Part shown: piece by piece, positions 47,194 through 58,736 of the stretch | Layout: each line of letters begins with the position of its first letter | Numbering within the stretch: position 1 is the first letter of the stretch | Program-made: the position numbers and the translations under genes | The notes under the pieces: model-generated | Databases searched by the model: none | Told to the model about the DNA's origin: nothing | The model's input: only the letters and a program-made list of their open reading frames with translations | NCBI GenBank assembly: GCA_000023405.1 | Contig: CP001643.1 | Location: forward strand, 1,364,001-1,428,000 | DNA: 64,000 nt | Reading direction: 5' to 3' | Source of the DNA: Brachybacterium faecium DSM 4810 | GTDB lineage: Bacteria > Actinomycetota > Actinomycetes > Actinomycetales > Dermabacteraceae

Positions 47194-48390
47194 TCACCGG
47201 GGGTCCCAGGGCATCGGGGCGTACTGGCGGCGCAGGTCGTAGTAGCGCTCCGGATCGGTCAGCCGGTCGTGGGTGCGCTCCCAGGCCTGTCCGGCCTCCC
47301 GCACCGACTGCGCCGCCTCCCGCAGCGGGGCGGCGGCCTCGGGGCTCACCCGACCGGTGAGCTCCGCACCGGTCCCGAGGATGTCCGAGGCCGTCTCGGC
47401 GGCGGCAGGGACGGCCGTGGCGGTGACGAGGTCCGCCACCGCGCCGGTATGGCGGTAGATGCCGCGCTCGCCGGCGCGGACCGCCCCCGCCAGATCCCCG
47501 TCGCCGATCGCGGCGGAGACCTCCTCGCCGGTCTGCATGACGTTCGCGATCCCCTGGTCGACGCTCGAGACCGCCTGGCCGAACACCGACTTCTCGCCGA
47601 GCACCGCGCCGGTCACGGTGTGGGGGAGCCGGGCGACGGAGACGACGGGTGTCAGGCCGCCCAGGCCGGCGTCCTCGAGCATCTGCTCGGCCCGGTCGTA
47701 GGCGTCGCCGACACCCTCATGCACTCCGCTCGCCAGCTGCACGGGGCCCACGATGGGGAGCGAGCCCAGGGCGAGCCGCCGGTCGCGCTGCGCCTCGCGG
47801 AGGATCTCGGGGTCCAGGGAGAAGTCCTCGCCCTCGGGCAGGTCCCGGGCCGCGGGCGGCCCCCACGGCAGGGGCCACGGCTCCCGCGGGAGGTACGGGT
47901 CCCAGATCTGCGGACGGAGGCCGGGGATATCGGGCACCTCTCCCAGATCGGGGAACAGATCGCCCGGGTCGTCCGCCATGATCGGGCCCCCGATCAGCGG
48001 GCCCCATTCGTCCAGCGGAGGGAGGCCGCCCAGGGGGCCGCTGTCCCGGGACGCACCGCTGAGGCGCGGCAGCCTCGCCCACACGAGGGAGGGGTCGATT
48101 CCTGCGGCCGGTGCGGCGCCGTTCTCGGGCCGGGAGCAGGCGATCTGCTCCTCGGCCTCCGAGGCGAGCAGCTCCGCGAGCCTGCGCAGCGTCTCGACCA
48201 GGGAGATCACCCTCTGCACCGCCTCGTCGGTGCGTCGCCGCCACTCCTGCGCGTCCGGTCCGCACCACGTGGTGACGTGCGCGGAGGCACGGAGCGCGGT
48301 GGCCAGGCGCCGCAGCTGCTCGGCACGCCCGGTGACGACCTCGGACAGCGCGGTGAGGGCCTCGGTGTCGCATCCCCAGAAGGTGTTCAT
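47194..48390 (-). CDS. WXG100-like N-terminal domain protein of unknown function
   Basis: The 398-residue protein starts with two amphipathic helices separated by TTWCGPDAQEWRRR near residues 40-53. The WCG there fits the WxG turn of WXG100 (ESX/T7 secretion) proteins. Residues about 105-200 are Pro/Asp/Trp-rich and probably disordered. Residues about 205-380 are Ala/Gly/Val-rich helices (LPIVGPVQLASGVHEGVGDAYDRAEQMLEDAG; VADLVTATAVPAAAETASDILG). TACGGT and 6 nt precede the ATG. No ESX ATPase, EsxA/B partner or immunity gene is nearby. It may be a secreted effector-like or structural protein; function is not assigned. Confidence 0.75.
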   Translation of the reverse strand: MNTFWGCDTEALTALSEVVTGRAEQLRRLATALRASAHVTTWCGPDAQEWRRRTDEAVQRVISLVETLRRLAELLASEAEEQIACSRPENGAAPAAGIDPSLVWARLPRLSGASRDSGPLGGLPPLDEWGPLIGGPIMADDPGDLFPDLGEVPDIPGLRPQIWDPYLPREPWPLPWGPPAARDLPEGEDFSLDPEILREAQRDRRLALGSLPIVGPVQLASGVHEGVGDAYDRAEQMLEDAGLGGLTPVVSVARLPHTVTGAVLGEKSVFGQAVSSVDQGIANVMQTGEEVSAAIGDGDLAGAVRAGERGIYRHTGAVADLVTATAVPAAAETASDILGTGAELTGRVSPEAAAPLREAAQSVREAGQAWERTHDRLTDPERYYDLRRQYAPMPWDPR

Positions 48391-48498
48391 GCGGGGACCG
48401 TACGGGCGTGCCGCCGCCCATCGCGCGGGGGACCCGGGGACTGTGGACGGAGCCGGATTGTGGAGGAACAGTCGCCTTTCTCTGCCGCCGGACGGCGG

Positions 48499-48529
48499 AC
48501 GGCCCCGGGGCAGCAGCTCCCGGGGCCGT
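48499..48529 (-). terminator. Terminator after leuS
   Basis: A perfect 11-bp stem (48499-48509 with 48519-48529, 9-nt loop) lies about 30 nt past the leuS stop in the direction of transcription. Confidence 0.6.
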
Positions 48530-48558
48530 CGTCGTCATGGCGCGGTGCGCCGCAGGCC

Positions 48559-51516
48559 TCAGATCACGATGTTCACGATCTTCGGCGCACGGATGATGAG
48601 CTTGCGGAGGGTCTGGCCCTCCAGCAGCTCCTGCACGCGCGGCTCGGCCATCACCGCCGCCTCCAGATCCTCCTCGGAGATCTCCGGATCGACCTCGATG
48701 CGGTGGCGCACCTTGCCCTTGACCTGGATGACGCAGGTGACCTGCTCGTCCTTCAGCAGCTCCGGATCCGCGGCCGGGTACGGCACACGGCTGATGCTGC
48801 CGGTGTGCCCCAGCCGCGCCCACAGCTCCTCCGCCAGGTGCGGGGCCAGCGGCGCGACCAGGAGCACGAGCGGCTCGACCGCCTCGCGGGGCGTGGAGCC
48901 CGTCGAGGTCAGCTGCTTGGTCAGGTGGTTCACCAGCTCGATGAGCTTCGCGATCGCGGTGTTGAAGTGCATCCGGTCCATGTCGCGGGCCACACCGTCG
49001 ATCGTCCGGTGCGCGGCCTGCTTCGTGGCGAGATCGGCCGGCTCGTCGGAGACCGTCAGCACGCCGGTCTCCTCGTCGACCACCAGGCGCCACAGGCGCT
49101 GCAGGAAGCGCTGGGAGCCCACCACGGCCCGGGTCTCCCAGGGCCGGGAGAGGTCCAGCGGGCCCATCGACATCTCGTACACGCGCAGGGTGTCGGCGCC
49201 GTACTCCTCGTACATGTCGTCGGGCGCCACCGCGTTCTTCAGCGACTTGCCCATCTTGCCGTACTCCTGCGTGACGGGCTCGCCCTGGTACGTGTAGGTG
49301 CCGTCGGCCTCCGCGACGACCTCCTCCGCCGGGACGTGCACGCCGCGGGAATCGGTGTAGGCGTAGGCCTGGATGTAGCCCTGGTTGAACAGGCGCTGGA
49401 ACGGCTCCTGGCTGGAGACGTCACCGCGGTCGAAGAGGACCTTGTGCCAGAACCGCGCGTACAGCAGGTGGAGCACCGCGTGCTCGGCCCCGCCCACGTA
49501 CAGGTCCACGCCGCCCGCGCCGCCGTCCTCGCGGGCCCCGAGCCAGTAGGCCTCGTTCTCGGGCCGCACCAGCACGTCGTCCTCGGTGGGGTCGATGTAG
49601 CGCAGGTGGTACCAGGAGGACCCCGCCCACTGCGGCATCGTGTTGGTCTCGCGCAGGTACGTCTTCGGGCCCTCGCCCAGATCCAGCTCCACCTCGACCC
49701 AGTCGCCCGCGCGGGACAGCGGGGTCTGCGGCTCGGTGTCCGCGTCCATCGGATCGAAGGTCTTGGGGGAGAAGTCGGTGACGTCGGGCAGGTCCACCGG
49801 CAGCATGCTCTCGGGCAGGGCGATCGGGGTCTCCGGATCGGCCGGGTCGTAGACGATCGGGAACGGCTCGCCCCAGTAGCGCTGCCGCGAGAACAGCCAG
49901 TCCCGCAGGCGGTAGGTGGTGCGGGCACGGCCGAAGCCCTGGTGGGTCACGAACTCCGTGGCGCGTCGCTTGGCCTCCTCCTGGCTCAGGCCGTTGAGGT
50001 CCAGCTCGGCGCTCGCGGAGTTGATCGTGATGCCGTCCCCGGTCCACGCGCCGCCGGTGAAGTCCTCCGGCGGCTGCACGGTGCGGATCACGGGCAGCTC
50101 GAAGCGCTCGGCGAACTCGTGGTCGCGCTCGTCCTCCGCGGGCACGGCCATGATCGCGCCGGTCCCGTAGCCGGTGAGCACGTAGTCGGCGGTGAACACC
50201 GGCAGCTCGCGGCCGTCCATCGGATTCGTCGCGGTCAGGCCCGTGAACACGCCGGTCTTGACCCGGTCGTCGGCGGTGCGCTCGTCGTCGCCGAGCGCGG
50301 CGGCCCGGTCCCGGTAGGCGGTCACGGCCTCGCGCGGGTTCGCCGCCCCGCCGGTCCAGGCGTCCTTCGTGCCCTCGGGCCAGGCGGCGGGCAGCGCGGA
50401 GGGGTCGGTCAGCAGCTCGTGCTCGGGCGAGAGGACGCAGAACGTCGCCCCGAACAGGGTGTCCGCGCGGGTGGTGAACACGTCGAAGCCGGCCTCCGCG
50501 CGGCCGTCCAGGCCGCGCACCGGGAAGGTGATCTCCGCGCCGTGGCTGCGGCCGATCCAGTTGCGCTGCATGGTGCGGATCGACTCGGGCCAGTCCACCC
50601 GCTCCAGATCGTCCAGCAGCCGGTCCGCGTAGGCGGTGATGCGCATGTTCCACTGCCGCAGGCGGCGGGTGAAGACGGGGAAGTTGCCGCGCTCGGAGCG
50701 GCCCTCGGTGGTGACCTCCTCATTGGCCAGCACGGTGCCCAGGCCCGGGCACCAGTTCACCGGGGTCTCGGAGATGTAGGCCAGGCGGAAGGCATCGGCC
50801 AGCTGCGCGATCTCGGCGTCGCTGGCCGCGGTGACGTCGGCGGGGGAGCGGCCCTGCCAGGCCTCGGGCAGCTCGAGGCGCTGCTGCGCGGCCAGGGCGA
50901 AGGGGTCGACGGTGCCGGCGCGCAGCTCCTCGCGCAGCTCGGCGATGGGACGGGCCCTGCCGGTGATGCCGTCGGCATTGGGTGCCTGCGGGTCGTACCA
51001 GGAGTCGAAGATGCGCAGGAAGATCCACTGCGTCCACTTCACGAACGCGGGATCGGTGGTGGCCAGCGAGCGGCGCGGGTCATGGGACAAGCCCAGGCGG
51101 TGCAGCTGGCGGCGCATGTTCGCCACGTTCGCCTCGGTGGTGGTGCGCGGATGGGTGCCGGTCTGGACGGCGTACTGCTCGGCGGGTAGGCCGAAGGCGT
51201 CGTAGCCCATCGTGTACAGGACGTTCTTGCCCAGCATGCGCTGATGGCGGGCGACCACGTCGGTCGCGATGTAGCCCAGCGGGTGGCCCACGTGCAGCCC
51301 CGCCCCGGAGGGGTAGGGGAACATGTCCATGATGTACATCTTCTCGGGGGCCGAGGAGGCGGTCGCCGCAGCCTCCTCGAGCGTCTCTGCCGAGCCGCGC
51401 AGCTCGCCGACGGGGTTGTCGGCGTAGAAGGTGCCGTCCTCGTCCCAGCGCTGCTGCCAGCGGAGCTCGATCTCGTCCGCCACGGCGGCGGTGTATCGGT
51501 GCGGGGCCTCGCTCAT
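48559..51516 (-). CDS. leuS: Leucyl-tRNA synthetase
   Basis: The 985-residue class I synthetase charges tRNA-Leu. HVGH is at residues 75-78 in [15 protein letters not shown], and the KMSKS loop is present as KMGKSLKN. The editing domain lies between about 250 and 450 ([31 protein letters not shown]). Length is on the long side because of actinobacterial insertions. GGAGGA precedes the ATG. Upstream on the same strand are a promoter, a leader peptide with three consecutive Leu codons and an intrinsic terminator, so expression is probably controlled by transcription attenuation in response to charged tRNA-Leu. Confidence 0.98.
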   Translation of the reverse strand: MSEAPHRYTAAVADEIELRWQQRWDEDGTFYADNPVGELRGSAETLEEAAATASSAPEKMYIMDMFPYPSGAGLHVGHPLGYIATDVVARHQRMLGKNVLYTMGYDAFGLPAEQYAVQTGTHPRTTTEANVANMRRQLHRLGLSHDPRRSLATTDPAFVKWTQWIFLRIFDSWYDPQAPNADGITGRARPIAELREELRAGTVDPFALAAQQRLELPEAWQGRSPADVTAASDAEIAQLADAFRLAYISETPVNWCPGLGTVLANEEVTTEGRSERGNFPVFTRRLRQWNMRITAYADRLLDDLERVDWPESIRTMQRNWIGRSHGAEITFPVRGLDGRAEAGFDVFTTRADTLFGATFCVLSPEHELLTDPSALPAAWPEGTKDAWTGGAANPREAVTAYRDRAAALGDDERTADDRVKTGVFTGLTATNPMDGRELPVFTADYVLTGYGTGAIMAVPAEDERDHEFAERFELPVIRTVQPPEDFTGGAWTGDGITINSASAELDLNGLSQEEAKRRATEFVTHQGFGRARTTYRLRDWLFSRQRYWGEPFPIVYDPADPETPIALPESMLPVDLPDVTDFSPKTFDPMDADTEPQTPLSRAGDWVEVELDLGEGPKTYLRETNTMPQWAGSSWYHLRYIDPTEDDVLVRPENEAYWLGAREDGGAGGVDLYVGGAEHAVLHLLYARFWHKVLFDRGDVSSQEPFQRLFNQGYIQAYAYTDSRGVHVPAEEVVAEADGTYTYQGEPVTQEYGKMGKSLKNAVAPDDMYEEYGADTLRVYEMSMGPLDLSRPWETRAVVGSQRFLQRLWRLVVDEETGVLTVSDEPADLATKQAAHRTIDGVARDMDRMHFNTAIAKLIELVNHLTKQLTSTGSTPREAVEPLVLLVAPLAPHLAEELWARLGHTGSISRVPYPAADPELLKDEQVTCVIQVKGKVRHRIEVDPEISEEDLEAAVMAEPRVQELLEGQTLRKLIIRAPKIVNIVI

Positions 51517-51575
51517 GGGTGAATCGTCCTCCGGAAGATCAGTGCGGCGGGTGCCGCCAGGTGTCTCGTGACATG

Positions 51576-51599
51576 AAAAAACCCTCGCGCAGGCGAGGG
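51576..51599 (-). terminator. Intrinsic terminator in the leuS leader (attenuator)
   Basis: On the minus strand a 7-bp stem CCCTCGC/GCGAGGG with a 4-nt loop is followed directly by six T residues, 60 nt upstream of the leuS ATG. It is the only hairpin I noticed in the window with a classical T-run. GTGAGG at 51619-51614 (minus strand) can pair with CCTCGC of the stem's first arm and would act as an antiterminator. Confidence 0.75.
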
Positions 51600-51638
51600 G
51601 AGCCGCATCGGTGCCTCACGTGCGCACCGGGCGCGCTC

Positions 51639-51704
51639 TCAGGAGCGCGGGGTGGGCGCGGGCCTTGTCCGACGCGGCTGCATAAGCAGAAGCCGTCGAG
51701 TCAC
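51639..51704 (-). CDS. Leucine leader peptide for leuS attenuation
   Basis: GTG follows TAGGAT by 6 nt, so this 21-codon reading frame begins at or next to the transcription start. The peptide reads VTRRLLLMQPRRTRPAP and ends TPRS; residues 5-7 are three successive leucines (CTT CTG CTT, with CTT rare in this DNA). The stop codon lies in a 7-bp hairpin (51632-51649), a second stem follows (51609-51629), then the T-rich terminator before leuS. The arrangement is that of classical amino-acid attenuators. Too short for routine gene finders. Confidence rests on the layout, not on homology. Confidence 0.65.
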   Translation of the reverse strand: MTRRLLLMQPRRTRPAPTPRS

Positions 51705-51710
51705 CCGGTC

Positions 51711-51716
51711 ATCCTA
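51711..51716 (-). promoter_or_regulatory. -10 box of the leuS leader transcript
   Basis: TAGGAT on the minus strand lies 6 nt before the leader-peptide GTG and about 95 bp after the end of the AEC transporter gene. No convincing -35 box is seen. Confidence 0.55.
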
Positions 51717-51806
51717 CCGCGCCCGCGCGAATGCCCGCAGGGCGCTCCGCGGCGGCACGGCGACCGTGGCGGCACGGCGGTGCGCATGCGCGGAGCACGG
51801 GACCGC

Positions 51807-52733
51807 TCAGACCCCGAGCACGGCGGAGATCAGCAGCAGCACCAGCACCGTGCCGATCGTCGTGATCAGCACCGTGTCGCGGGCGAGGTTCTCCGAGGCC
51901 CGATAGCGTGCGGCGGCGACGTACACGTTCTGCGCCGTGGGCAGGGCCGCCATCACCACCACCTCGTACAGGGCGGTGCCGCGCAGCCCCAGCAGCAGCG
52001 CCACCCCGAGCGCGATCACGGGCATCAGCAGCAGCTTCGAGGCGGAGGCGACGGCGATCAGCCCGCGATAGCCGTCATCCTTCGCGAGCGGCCGCGAGCC
52101 GTACAGGGACAGCCCATAGGCCAGGAGCATCGCGGGGATCGCCATGTCGGCGAGCGACCTGACCGGCTCGAGCGCGATGGGCGGGATCTGCACCCCGGCC
52201 AGCACCAGCAGCAGGCCGACGGAGGACGCGATGATGGTGGGGTTCGCGACGATGCTGCGCAGCACGCCCGGGGGACCGGCGGCCGGGTCGGCGGTCACCC
52301 GGTGCAGGACGAAGAGGTACAGCGGCGTGTACACCGCCTGCTGGAAGAGGATCACCGGCAGGGCGTGGGAGATGTCGCCCAGCACGTAGGCGGCGATCGG
52401 GAACCCCATGTTCGCGCCGTTGACCACCGAGCCGCTGATGGCCGTGACCACCAGGTCGGGTCCGCGACGCGTGGTGAACAGCGCGACCGCGAGGATCAGC
52501 AGGGCGCCCGTGGTGAGGCCCGAGATCCCGGCGACCAGCATCGGCAGCGAGAGCACCGCGCGCACATCGGACTCGAGCAGCCCCACGAGCACCAGCGCGG
52601 GGGAGGCGATGAAGAAGGTCGAGCGGTTCAGGACGTAGCGCCCGTGCGGGCCGAGGACACCGCTGCGACCCACCACCCAGCCCACGCCGATCATGGCCCA
52701 GACGATGAAGAAGCCGGCGAGGACCCCGCTCAC
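51807..52733 (-). CDS. AEC (auxin efflux carrier) family transporter
   Basis: The 308-residue membrane protein has about ten hydrophobic spans in two halves. Family features are RSTFFIASPALVLVGLL, SVVNGANMGFPIAAYVLGD and AIPAMLLAYGLSLYG, and the C-terminal LPTAQNVYVAARY corresponds to the crossing motif. Bacterial members transport malate, malonate or other organic acids; the substrate is unknown. The start is GTG. It lies upstream of leuS on the same strand, but the leuS leader has its own promoter, so the two are probably independent. Confidence 0.88.
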   Translation of the reverse strand: MSGVLAGFFIVWAMIGVGWVVGRSGVLGPHGRYVLNRSTFFIASPALVLVGLLESDVRAVLSLPMLVAGISGLTTGALLILAVALFTTRRGPDLVVTAISGSVVNGANMGFPIAAYVLGDISHALPVILFQQAVYTPLYLFVLHRVTADPAAGPPGVLRSIVANPTIIASSVGLLLVLAGVQIPPIALEPVRSLADMAIPAMLLAYGLSLYGSRPLAKDDGYRGLIAVASASKLLLMPVIALGVALLLGLRGTALYEVVVMAALPTAQNVYVAAARYRASENLARDTVLITTIGTVLVLLLISAVLGV

Positions 52734-52885
52734 AGCGGTACGGAGAAGGACGGAACGATCACCGGGCAGAGCCTAGCCCGCCTGCGGGAAAGGGGCTTCC
52801 CGTGGTCACGTCTCGGACACCGCCGAGCGGGCGGCCGGGGGCGCGGCAGGGGCGGTGCGTCGGCCCGCCGGGGGCTGCGCAGGGC

Positions 52886-53311
52886 TCAGCGCATGCCGTG
52901 CGAGGAGCGGCCGTCGATCTGGTCGTCCTGGCCGGGGACGGGCTGTGCGCCGTCGTCCCCGAGCGCGACGATGCGGTTGCTCGCGTCCACGTGCACCACG
53001 CGCGGTCGGTGCGCGGCGATCTCCTCGGCGTCCAGCTGCCCGTACGCCATGATGATCACGAGGTCGCCGGGGGAGACCAGGTGGGCGGCCGCGCCGTTGA
53101 TGCCGATCACGCCGCTGCCGCGCTCGCCCTCGATGACGTATGTGACCAGACGATGACCATTGGTGATGTCCACGATCGTGACCTGCTCGTTCTCGACCAG
53201 GCCCGCCGCCTCCGTGAGCTCGGGGTCGATCGTGACCGAGCCCACGTAGTGCAGGTCTGCCTGCGTGACGGTGGCCCGGTGGATCTTCGAGGTCATCAGA
53301 GTGCGCAACAT
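52886..53311 (-). CDS. panD: Aspartate 1-decarboxylase precursor
   Basis: The 141-residue proenzyme makes beta-alanine for pantothenate synthesis. [29 protein letters not shown] contains the self-cleavage site Gly24-Ser25, where Ser25 becomes the pyruvoyl cofactor. [17 protein letters not shown] and [11 protein letters not shown] are conserved. The ATG at 53311 gives the canonical N-terminus; one three codons upstream is less likely. No panB or panC is adjacent. It is divergent from the DEAD-box helicase gene, with about 70 bp between. Confidence 0.97.
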   Translation of the reverse strand: MLRTLMTSKIHRATVTQADLHYVGSVTIDPELTEAAGLVENEQVTIVDITNGHRLVTYVIEGERGSGVIGINGAAAHLVSPGDLVIIMAYGQLDAEEIAAHRPRVVHVDASNRIVALGDDGAQPVPGQDDQIDGRSSHGMR

Positions 53312-53379
53312 CGCTCCCATTCTCCCACTGGTGCCCCATGCTGGATGATGGGGACGTCCGTTTCGTCAGGAGGATCACC

Positions 53380-54903
53380 ATGCCCAAGGCCCGCCGCCGC
53401 TCAGCCCACCGCTCCGAGCGTTTCGAGGACATGGCCCTGCCCGATGAGGTGCTCGGCGTCCTCGCCGGTCAGGGCCTCGAACGCGCCTTCGAGATCCAGT
53501 CGGCGATCCTGCCGGACGCGCTCTCCGGACGCGACGTGCTGGCCCGAGCCGAGACCGGCTCCGGCAAGACGCTGGCCTTCACCCTCGCGATGACCTCCCG
53601 CTTCCGCGGACGCAAGGTGCATCGGCGGCGACCGCTCGGCGTGGTCCTGGTGCCCACCCGTGAGCTGGCGGTGCAGGTCGTGGACACCATCCATCCCTTC
53701 GCCCGGGCCGTGGGCACCTCGGCGCAGCTGGTCGCCGGCGGCATGAATATCGAGAAGCAGGCCGACGCGGTCGCCCGCGGCGTCGGCATCGTCGTGGCGA
53801 CCCCGGGCCGCCTCATCGACCTCGCCGAGCGCGGGGCGCTGCAGCTGGACCTGGTGGAGAGCACCGTGATCGACGAGGCCGATCACATGGCCGATCTCGG
53901 CTTCCTGCCGGATGTGCGCGACATCCTCGCCGCGATCCCCATGGGCACCCAGAAGATGCTGTTCTCCGCCACGCTGGACGGCCAGGTCGAGCAGATCGTG
54001 GATTCCTTCCTCGTCGACCCCGTCAGCCACGAGACCACGCCGGTCACCGCGGCGGTGGCGACCATGGACCACCACGTGCTGGCGGTCGCGCCGGCGGCCA
54101 AGCGCGAGGTCACCGCCCAGCTCGCCGCCCGCGCCGGGCGCACCCTGATGTTCACCCGCACCCAGCTGGGCGCCGAGCGGGTGGCGCAGGAGCTGGTCGA
54201 GGTGGGGGTGGGCGCCGCCGCCCTGCACGGCAACAAGCAGCAGGGCCTGCGCACCAACGTGCTGGCCGGCTTCCGCCAGGGCGCTTTCCCGGTGCTGGTC
54301 GCGACCGACGTCGCCGCCCGCGGCCTCCACATCGACGACATCACCATGGTGGTCCACGTCGACCCCTCCGATGCGGTCAAGGAGTACGTGCACCGCTCGG
54401 GCCGCACAGCCCGCGCGGGTGCGGCCGGCAGCGTGGTCACGCTCGCCCTGCCGCACCAGCTCTCCGCGACCCGGCGCATCCTCGCCGGGGCCGAGGTGGA
54501 GCCCGACTGGGTGGAGGACGTCTCCTCCGCCGAGCACCCCGCCCTCGCCGCGCTCGGCGGCCGCACCCCGGCCGGCGCACCGATCGAGGATCCGGCGTCC
54601 GTGAAGTACAAGGGTGCTCCCCGCAAGCTCGACCTCTCGCGGGGCGGCCGCGGGGCCGACGCCCGCAAGGCGGAGGAGCGCCGCGCGAACGAGGAGCGGC
54701 GCGCCTCCTGGGAGCAGGAGGCCCCGCGGCAGGGTCGAGGCGGCGGCCGCGGCGGCGGTCGGGGCGGCTCGCGCCCGAGCGGCGGGAAGCCGGGACGCTC
54801 CGGCGGCGGGAAGCCGGGACGCGGCGGGAGCTCCGGCACGGGCCGGGGCCGCGGCCGGTCCGGGGCGCCCACCCGCGCCCCGCGACGCCGCGGCGGGCGA
54901 TGA
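53380..54903 (+). CDS. DEAD-box RNA helicase with Gly/Arg-rich tail
   Basis: The 507-residue helicase has the Q motif region, Walker A AETGSGKT, PTRELA, TPGRLID, the DEAD box in VIDEADHM, SAT in LFSATLDG, and motif VI HRSGRTARAG. The last 100 residues are rich in Gly, Arg, Pro and Ser (RGG-like repeats such as GGKPGRSGGGKPGRGG), giving non-specific RNA binding. AGGAGG precedes the ATG. It probably acts in ribosome assembly or RNA turnover, as do RhlE/CsdA relatives. A stem-loop follows the stop. Confidence 0.95.
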   Translation: MPKARRRSAHRSERFEDMALPDEVLGVLAGQGLERAFEIQSAILPDALSGRDVLARAETGSGKTLAFTLAMTSRFRGRKVHRRRPLGVVLVPTRELAVQVVDTIHPFARAVGTSAQLVAGGMNIEKQADAVARGVGIVVATPGRLIDLAERGALQLDLVESTVIDEADHMADLGFLPDVRDILAAIPMGTQKMLFSATLDGQVEQIVDSFLVDPVSHETTPVTAAVATMDHHVLAVAPAAKREVTAQLAARAGRTLMFTRTQLGAERVAQELVEVGVGAAALHGNKQQGLRTNVLAGFRQGAFPVLVATDVAARGLHIDDITMVVHVDPSDAVKEYVHRSGRTARAGAAGSVVTLALPHQLSATRRILAGAEVEPDWVEDVSSAEHPALAALGGRTPAGAPIEDPASVKYKGAPRKLDLSRGGRGADARKAEERRANEERRASWEQEAPRQGRGGGRGGGRGGSRPSGGKPGRSGGGKPGRGGSSGTGRGRGRSGAPTRAPRRRGGR

Positions 54904-54912
54904 GGATCTGAC

Positions 54913-54936
54913 CGGCCGCTCGACGAGGAGCGGCCG
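54913..54936 (+). terminator. Terminator after the helicase gene
   Basis: A 9-bp stem CGGCCGCTC/GAGCGGCCG (54913-54921 with 54928-54936) with a 6-nt loop lies 10 nt after the stop and ends 20 nt before sdaA. Confidence 0.6.
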
Positions 54937-54956
54937 AGACGCCGAGGAGGCACCGG

Positions 54957-56351
<1,395 letters not shown>

Positions 56352-57472
56352 GCAGCACCTCGCGCGGGACCGCCGCCGCCCCGAGCCGGTCATGGACCAG
56401 CGCCTGCAGCGACTCGGGCGTCGGCGCGACCGTCTCCTGCTCCTCGTCGATGTGGAGCTCGACCTCCGCGACGGTGTGCACGCCGAGATGCTCGTCGGGC
56501 ACCATCCGCACCGTCACCTGATCCACCCCGCGATGGGTGCACAGCACCCGCACCACCTCGACCGGATCGTGCAGCATCCCGGCCGCGGCGGCCGCGGCGT
56601 CGGCCCGGCCCAGCACATGGACGGCGCCGTCCTCACCGATCTCGCCGCGGTCGGTGACCAGCTCCCGACCTCCCGTGAACGGGGTCCGGGCGCGCAGCAG
56701 CCCGCCGACCTCGCGCAGGCGCACCCGGCGCAGCGGGTGGGCGTCGACCGTCAGGGGGCCGGCCTCGGTGGTGCCGTAGACGTCGTGCACCCGCGCCCGG
56801 AACCGGCGGGCGAGGTCCGCGCGCAGGGCGGGGGAGAGCACGTCGGAGCCCGAGATCACACGGGGGATGCGCAGCGGGCGCTCGCGCCCCAGCACCTGCT
56901 CCGCGCGCAGCAGGTCCTCCAGATGCACCGGCAGGCCGGTGAGCAGATCCGGGCTGCTGCGATGCAGCAGCGCGACCCGCTCCGGCCCCGTCAGATGGCT
57001 GAGATCGACCAGGGGAGCGCCGAGGCCCAGCGCACCCAGAGCCACGAGCAGCCCCTGGGCGCGCACGCCGGGGACGAGGGAGGCGATGCTCCGGCCCGGG
57101 CGCAGGCCGACGCGCCGGGCGAGATCTCCGAGGGTGAGCAGCTGCGCAGGGCTGAGCGGTCCGCGCCGCTGGAGGCGGGGCGGACCGGTGGTGCCGCTCG
57201 AACGCACCTCGAGCGTGCCGTTGCCCGCCAGCGCGGTGACCAGCACCTGGCGCAGCGGCGCGGTGGGAGGCAGCTCGGCGAGGGGCAGCGCCCGGGTGCG
57301 GCGGCGCCGGCGATGCAGCCGCACGAGGTCCAGCAGCTCCTCCGCGCAGAGCTCGCCGTGACGATCCACGAGGACGGTGGAGCGGGGACGCAGCGCCACT
57401 CGGGCGCGCAGGGTGGCCGAGGCGGAGAGGACCTTCATCGGCGGTCCCCGTGCGGCCGATGGAGCTGAGCGG

Positions 57473-58579
57473 TCACCACGACCCCCGCCGGTAGGCGCCC
57501 GGGTACAGCGCGCCGTCGCGCACGCCCAGCTCATGCGCCGCCCGCTGGGGCCAGCCCGCCTCGCGCAGCGCGGCGCGCCCCACCGCGACGAAATCGGCAT
57601 CGCCCCGGTCCAGCACCGCCTGGGCGCCGTGCGGATCGGTGATGAGGCCGACGGCGGCCACCGGCATCGCCACCGCATCGCGCAGCGTGCGGGCGAAGCC
57701 GACCTGGTACTCGGGGCCGACGGCGATGTCGGCGATGACCGCTCCGCCGGTCGAGACGTGCAGCGCATCCACGCCCACGGCCTCGAGCTCACGGGCCAGC
57801 TCGACCGACTGCTCGATGTCCCAGCCGCCGTCGATCCAGTCGGTCGCGCTGAGCCGGACCAGCAGCGGGCGCTCCGCCGGCCACTGCTCGCGCACCGCCG
57901 CGGCGATCTCGATCGCGAGACGGCGCCGCCCGGGTCCGTCCCCGCCGTAGCCGTCGGTGCGGGTGTTCACCAGCGGGGAGAGGAACTCGTGCACCAGGTA
58001 GCCGTGCGCGAAGTGGAGCTCGACGGCGTCGAAGCCGGCGGCCTCGGCGCGGCGCGCGGCGTCGACGAAGTCCGCGATCACGCGGTCGATGTCCTGCGCG
58101 GTCAGCGCATCGGGGGCGTCGAGGCCGGGGAAGGGCTCCGAGGTCGGCCCCACCGTGCGCCAGCCCGCGGCGAACTCCGGCACCGTGCCGCGACGGCCGC
58201 GGAACTGCGGCAGCGCGGGCCAGGTGGAGGCCTTGCGGCCGGCATGGGCGAGCTGGACGGCGATCTTCGCGCCCTGGCGCTGGCAGAAGGAGGTGATCCG
58301 CTGCCAGGCCGCGGCCTGCTCGTCGTTCCACAGACCGGTGTCCTGCGCGCTGATGCGGCCCTCGGGGGAGACGGCGGTGGCCTCCGTGACGATCAGCCCG
58401 AACCCGCCGGCGGCGCGGGCGCCGAGATGCACCAGGTGCCAGTCCGTGGGCACGCCGTCCTGCTCCTCGACCATGTACTGGCACATCGGTGCGAGCCAGA
58501 TCCGATTGCGGATCTCGAGCTCGCGCAGACGTGCCGGGGTGAGGAGCGCCGGGGGAGCGGCGGTGGGATCAGGGGCCAT
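57473..58579 (-). CDS. NADH:flavin oxidoreductase, Old Yellow Enzyme family (YqjM-like)
   Basis: The 368-residue FMN TIM-barrel enzyme reduces activated alkenes. IRNRIWLAPMCQYM with a cysteine after the Met-Cys pattern, AVQLAHAGRKAST, FDAVELHFAHGYLVHEFLSPLVNTRTDGYGG and DADFVAVGRAAL are diagnostic of the YqjM/thermophilic-like branch. The ATG lies 8 nt after a TACCGT box, so the leader is short or absent. The ANL-like gene follows 34 bp downstream and may share its substrate pathway. Confidence 0.93.
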   Translation of the reverse strand: MAPDPTAAPPALLTPARLRELEIRNRIWLAPMCQYMVEEQDGVPTDWHLVHLGARAAGGFGLIVTEATAVSPEGRISAQDTGLWNDEQAAAWQRITSFCQRQGAKIAVQLAHAGRKASTWPALPQFRGRRGTVPEFAAGWRTVGPTSEPFPGLDAPDALTAQDIDRVIADFVDAARRAEAAGFDAVELHFAHGYLVHEFLSPLVNTRTDGYGGDGPGRRRLAIEIAAAVREQWPAERPLLVRLSATDWIDGGWDIEQSVELARELEAVGVDALHVSTGGAVIADIAVGPEYQVGFARTLRDAVAMPVAAVGLITDPHGAQAVLDRGDADFVAVGRAALREAGWPQRAAHELGVRDGALYPGAYRRGSW

Positions 58580-58736
58580 GGTCCCCCACGGTAGCCCTCC
58601 TGTCTGCGACGGCGTCGTGAGGTCCGCGCCGTCCTGTCCGCGCCGTCGGTGTGACGATGCCTGAGGCCGCTGCAGACCACCGATCCGCCCCGCGACTCGA
58701 GGAGCGCGAGCCGGCGACACCGACCTCTGCCTCTCC

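Noticed and set aside
51600..51640. T-box riboswitch before leuS
   Set aside because: No UGGN-ACCGCG antiterminator core and no specifier-loop layout could be found; the Leu-rich leader peptide explains the region better.
54700..54903. Possible frameshift at the Gly/Arg-rich end of the helicase
   Set aside because: RGG-type tails are normal for DEAD-box helicases in GC-rich actinobacteria, and the frame stays open to a clear stop and terminator.
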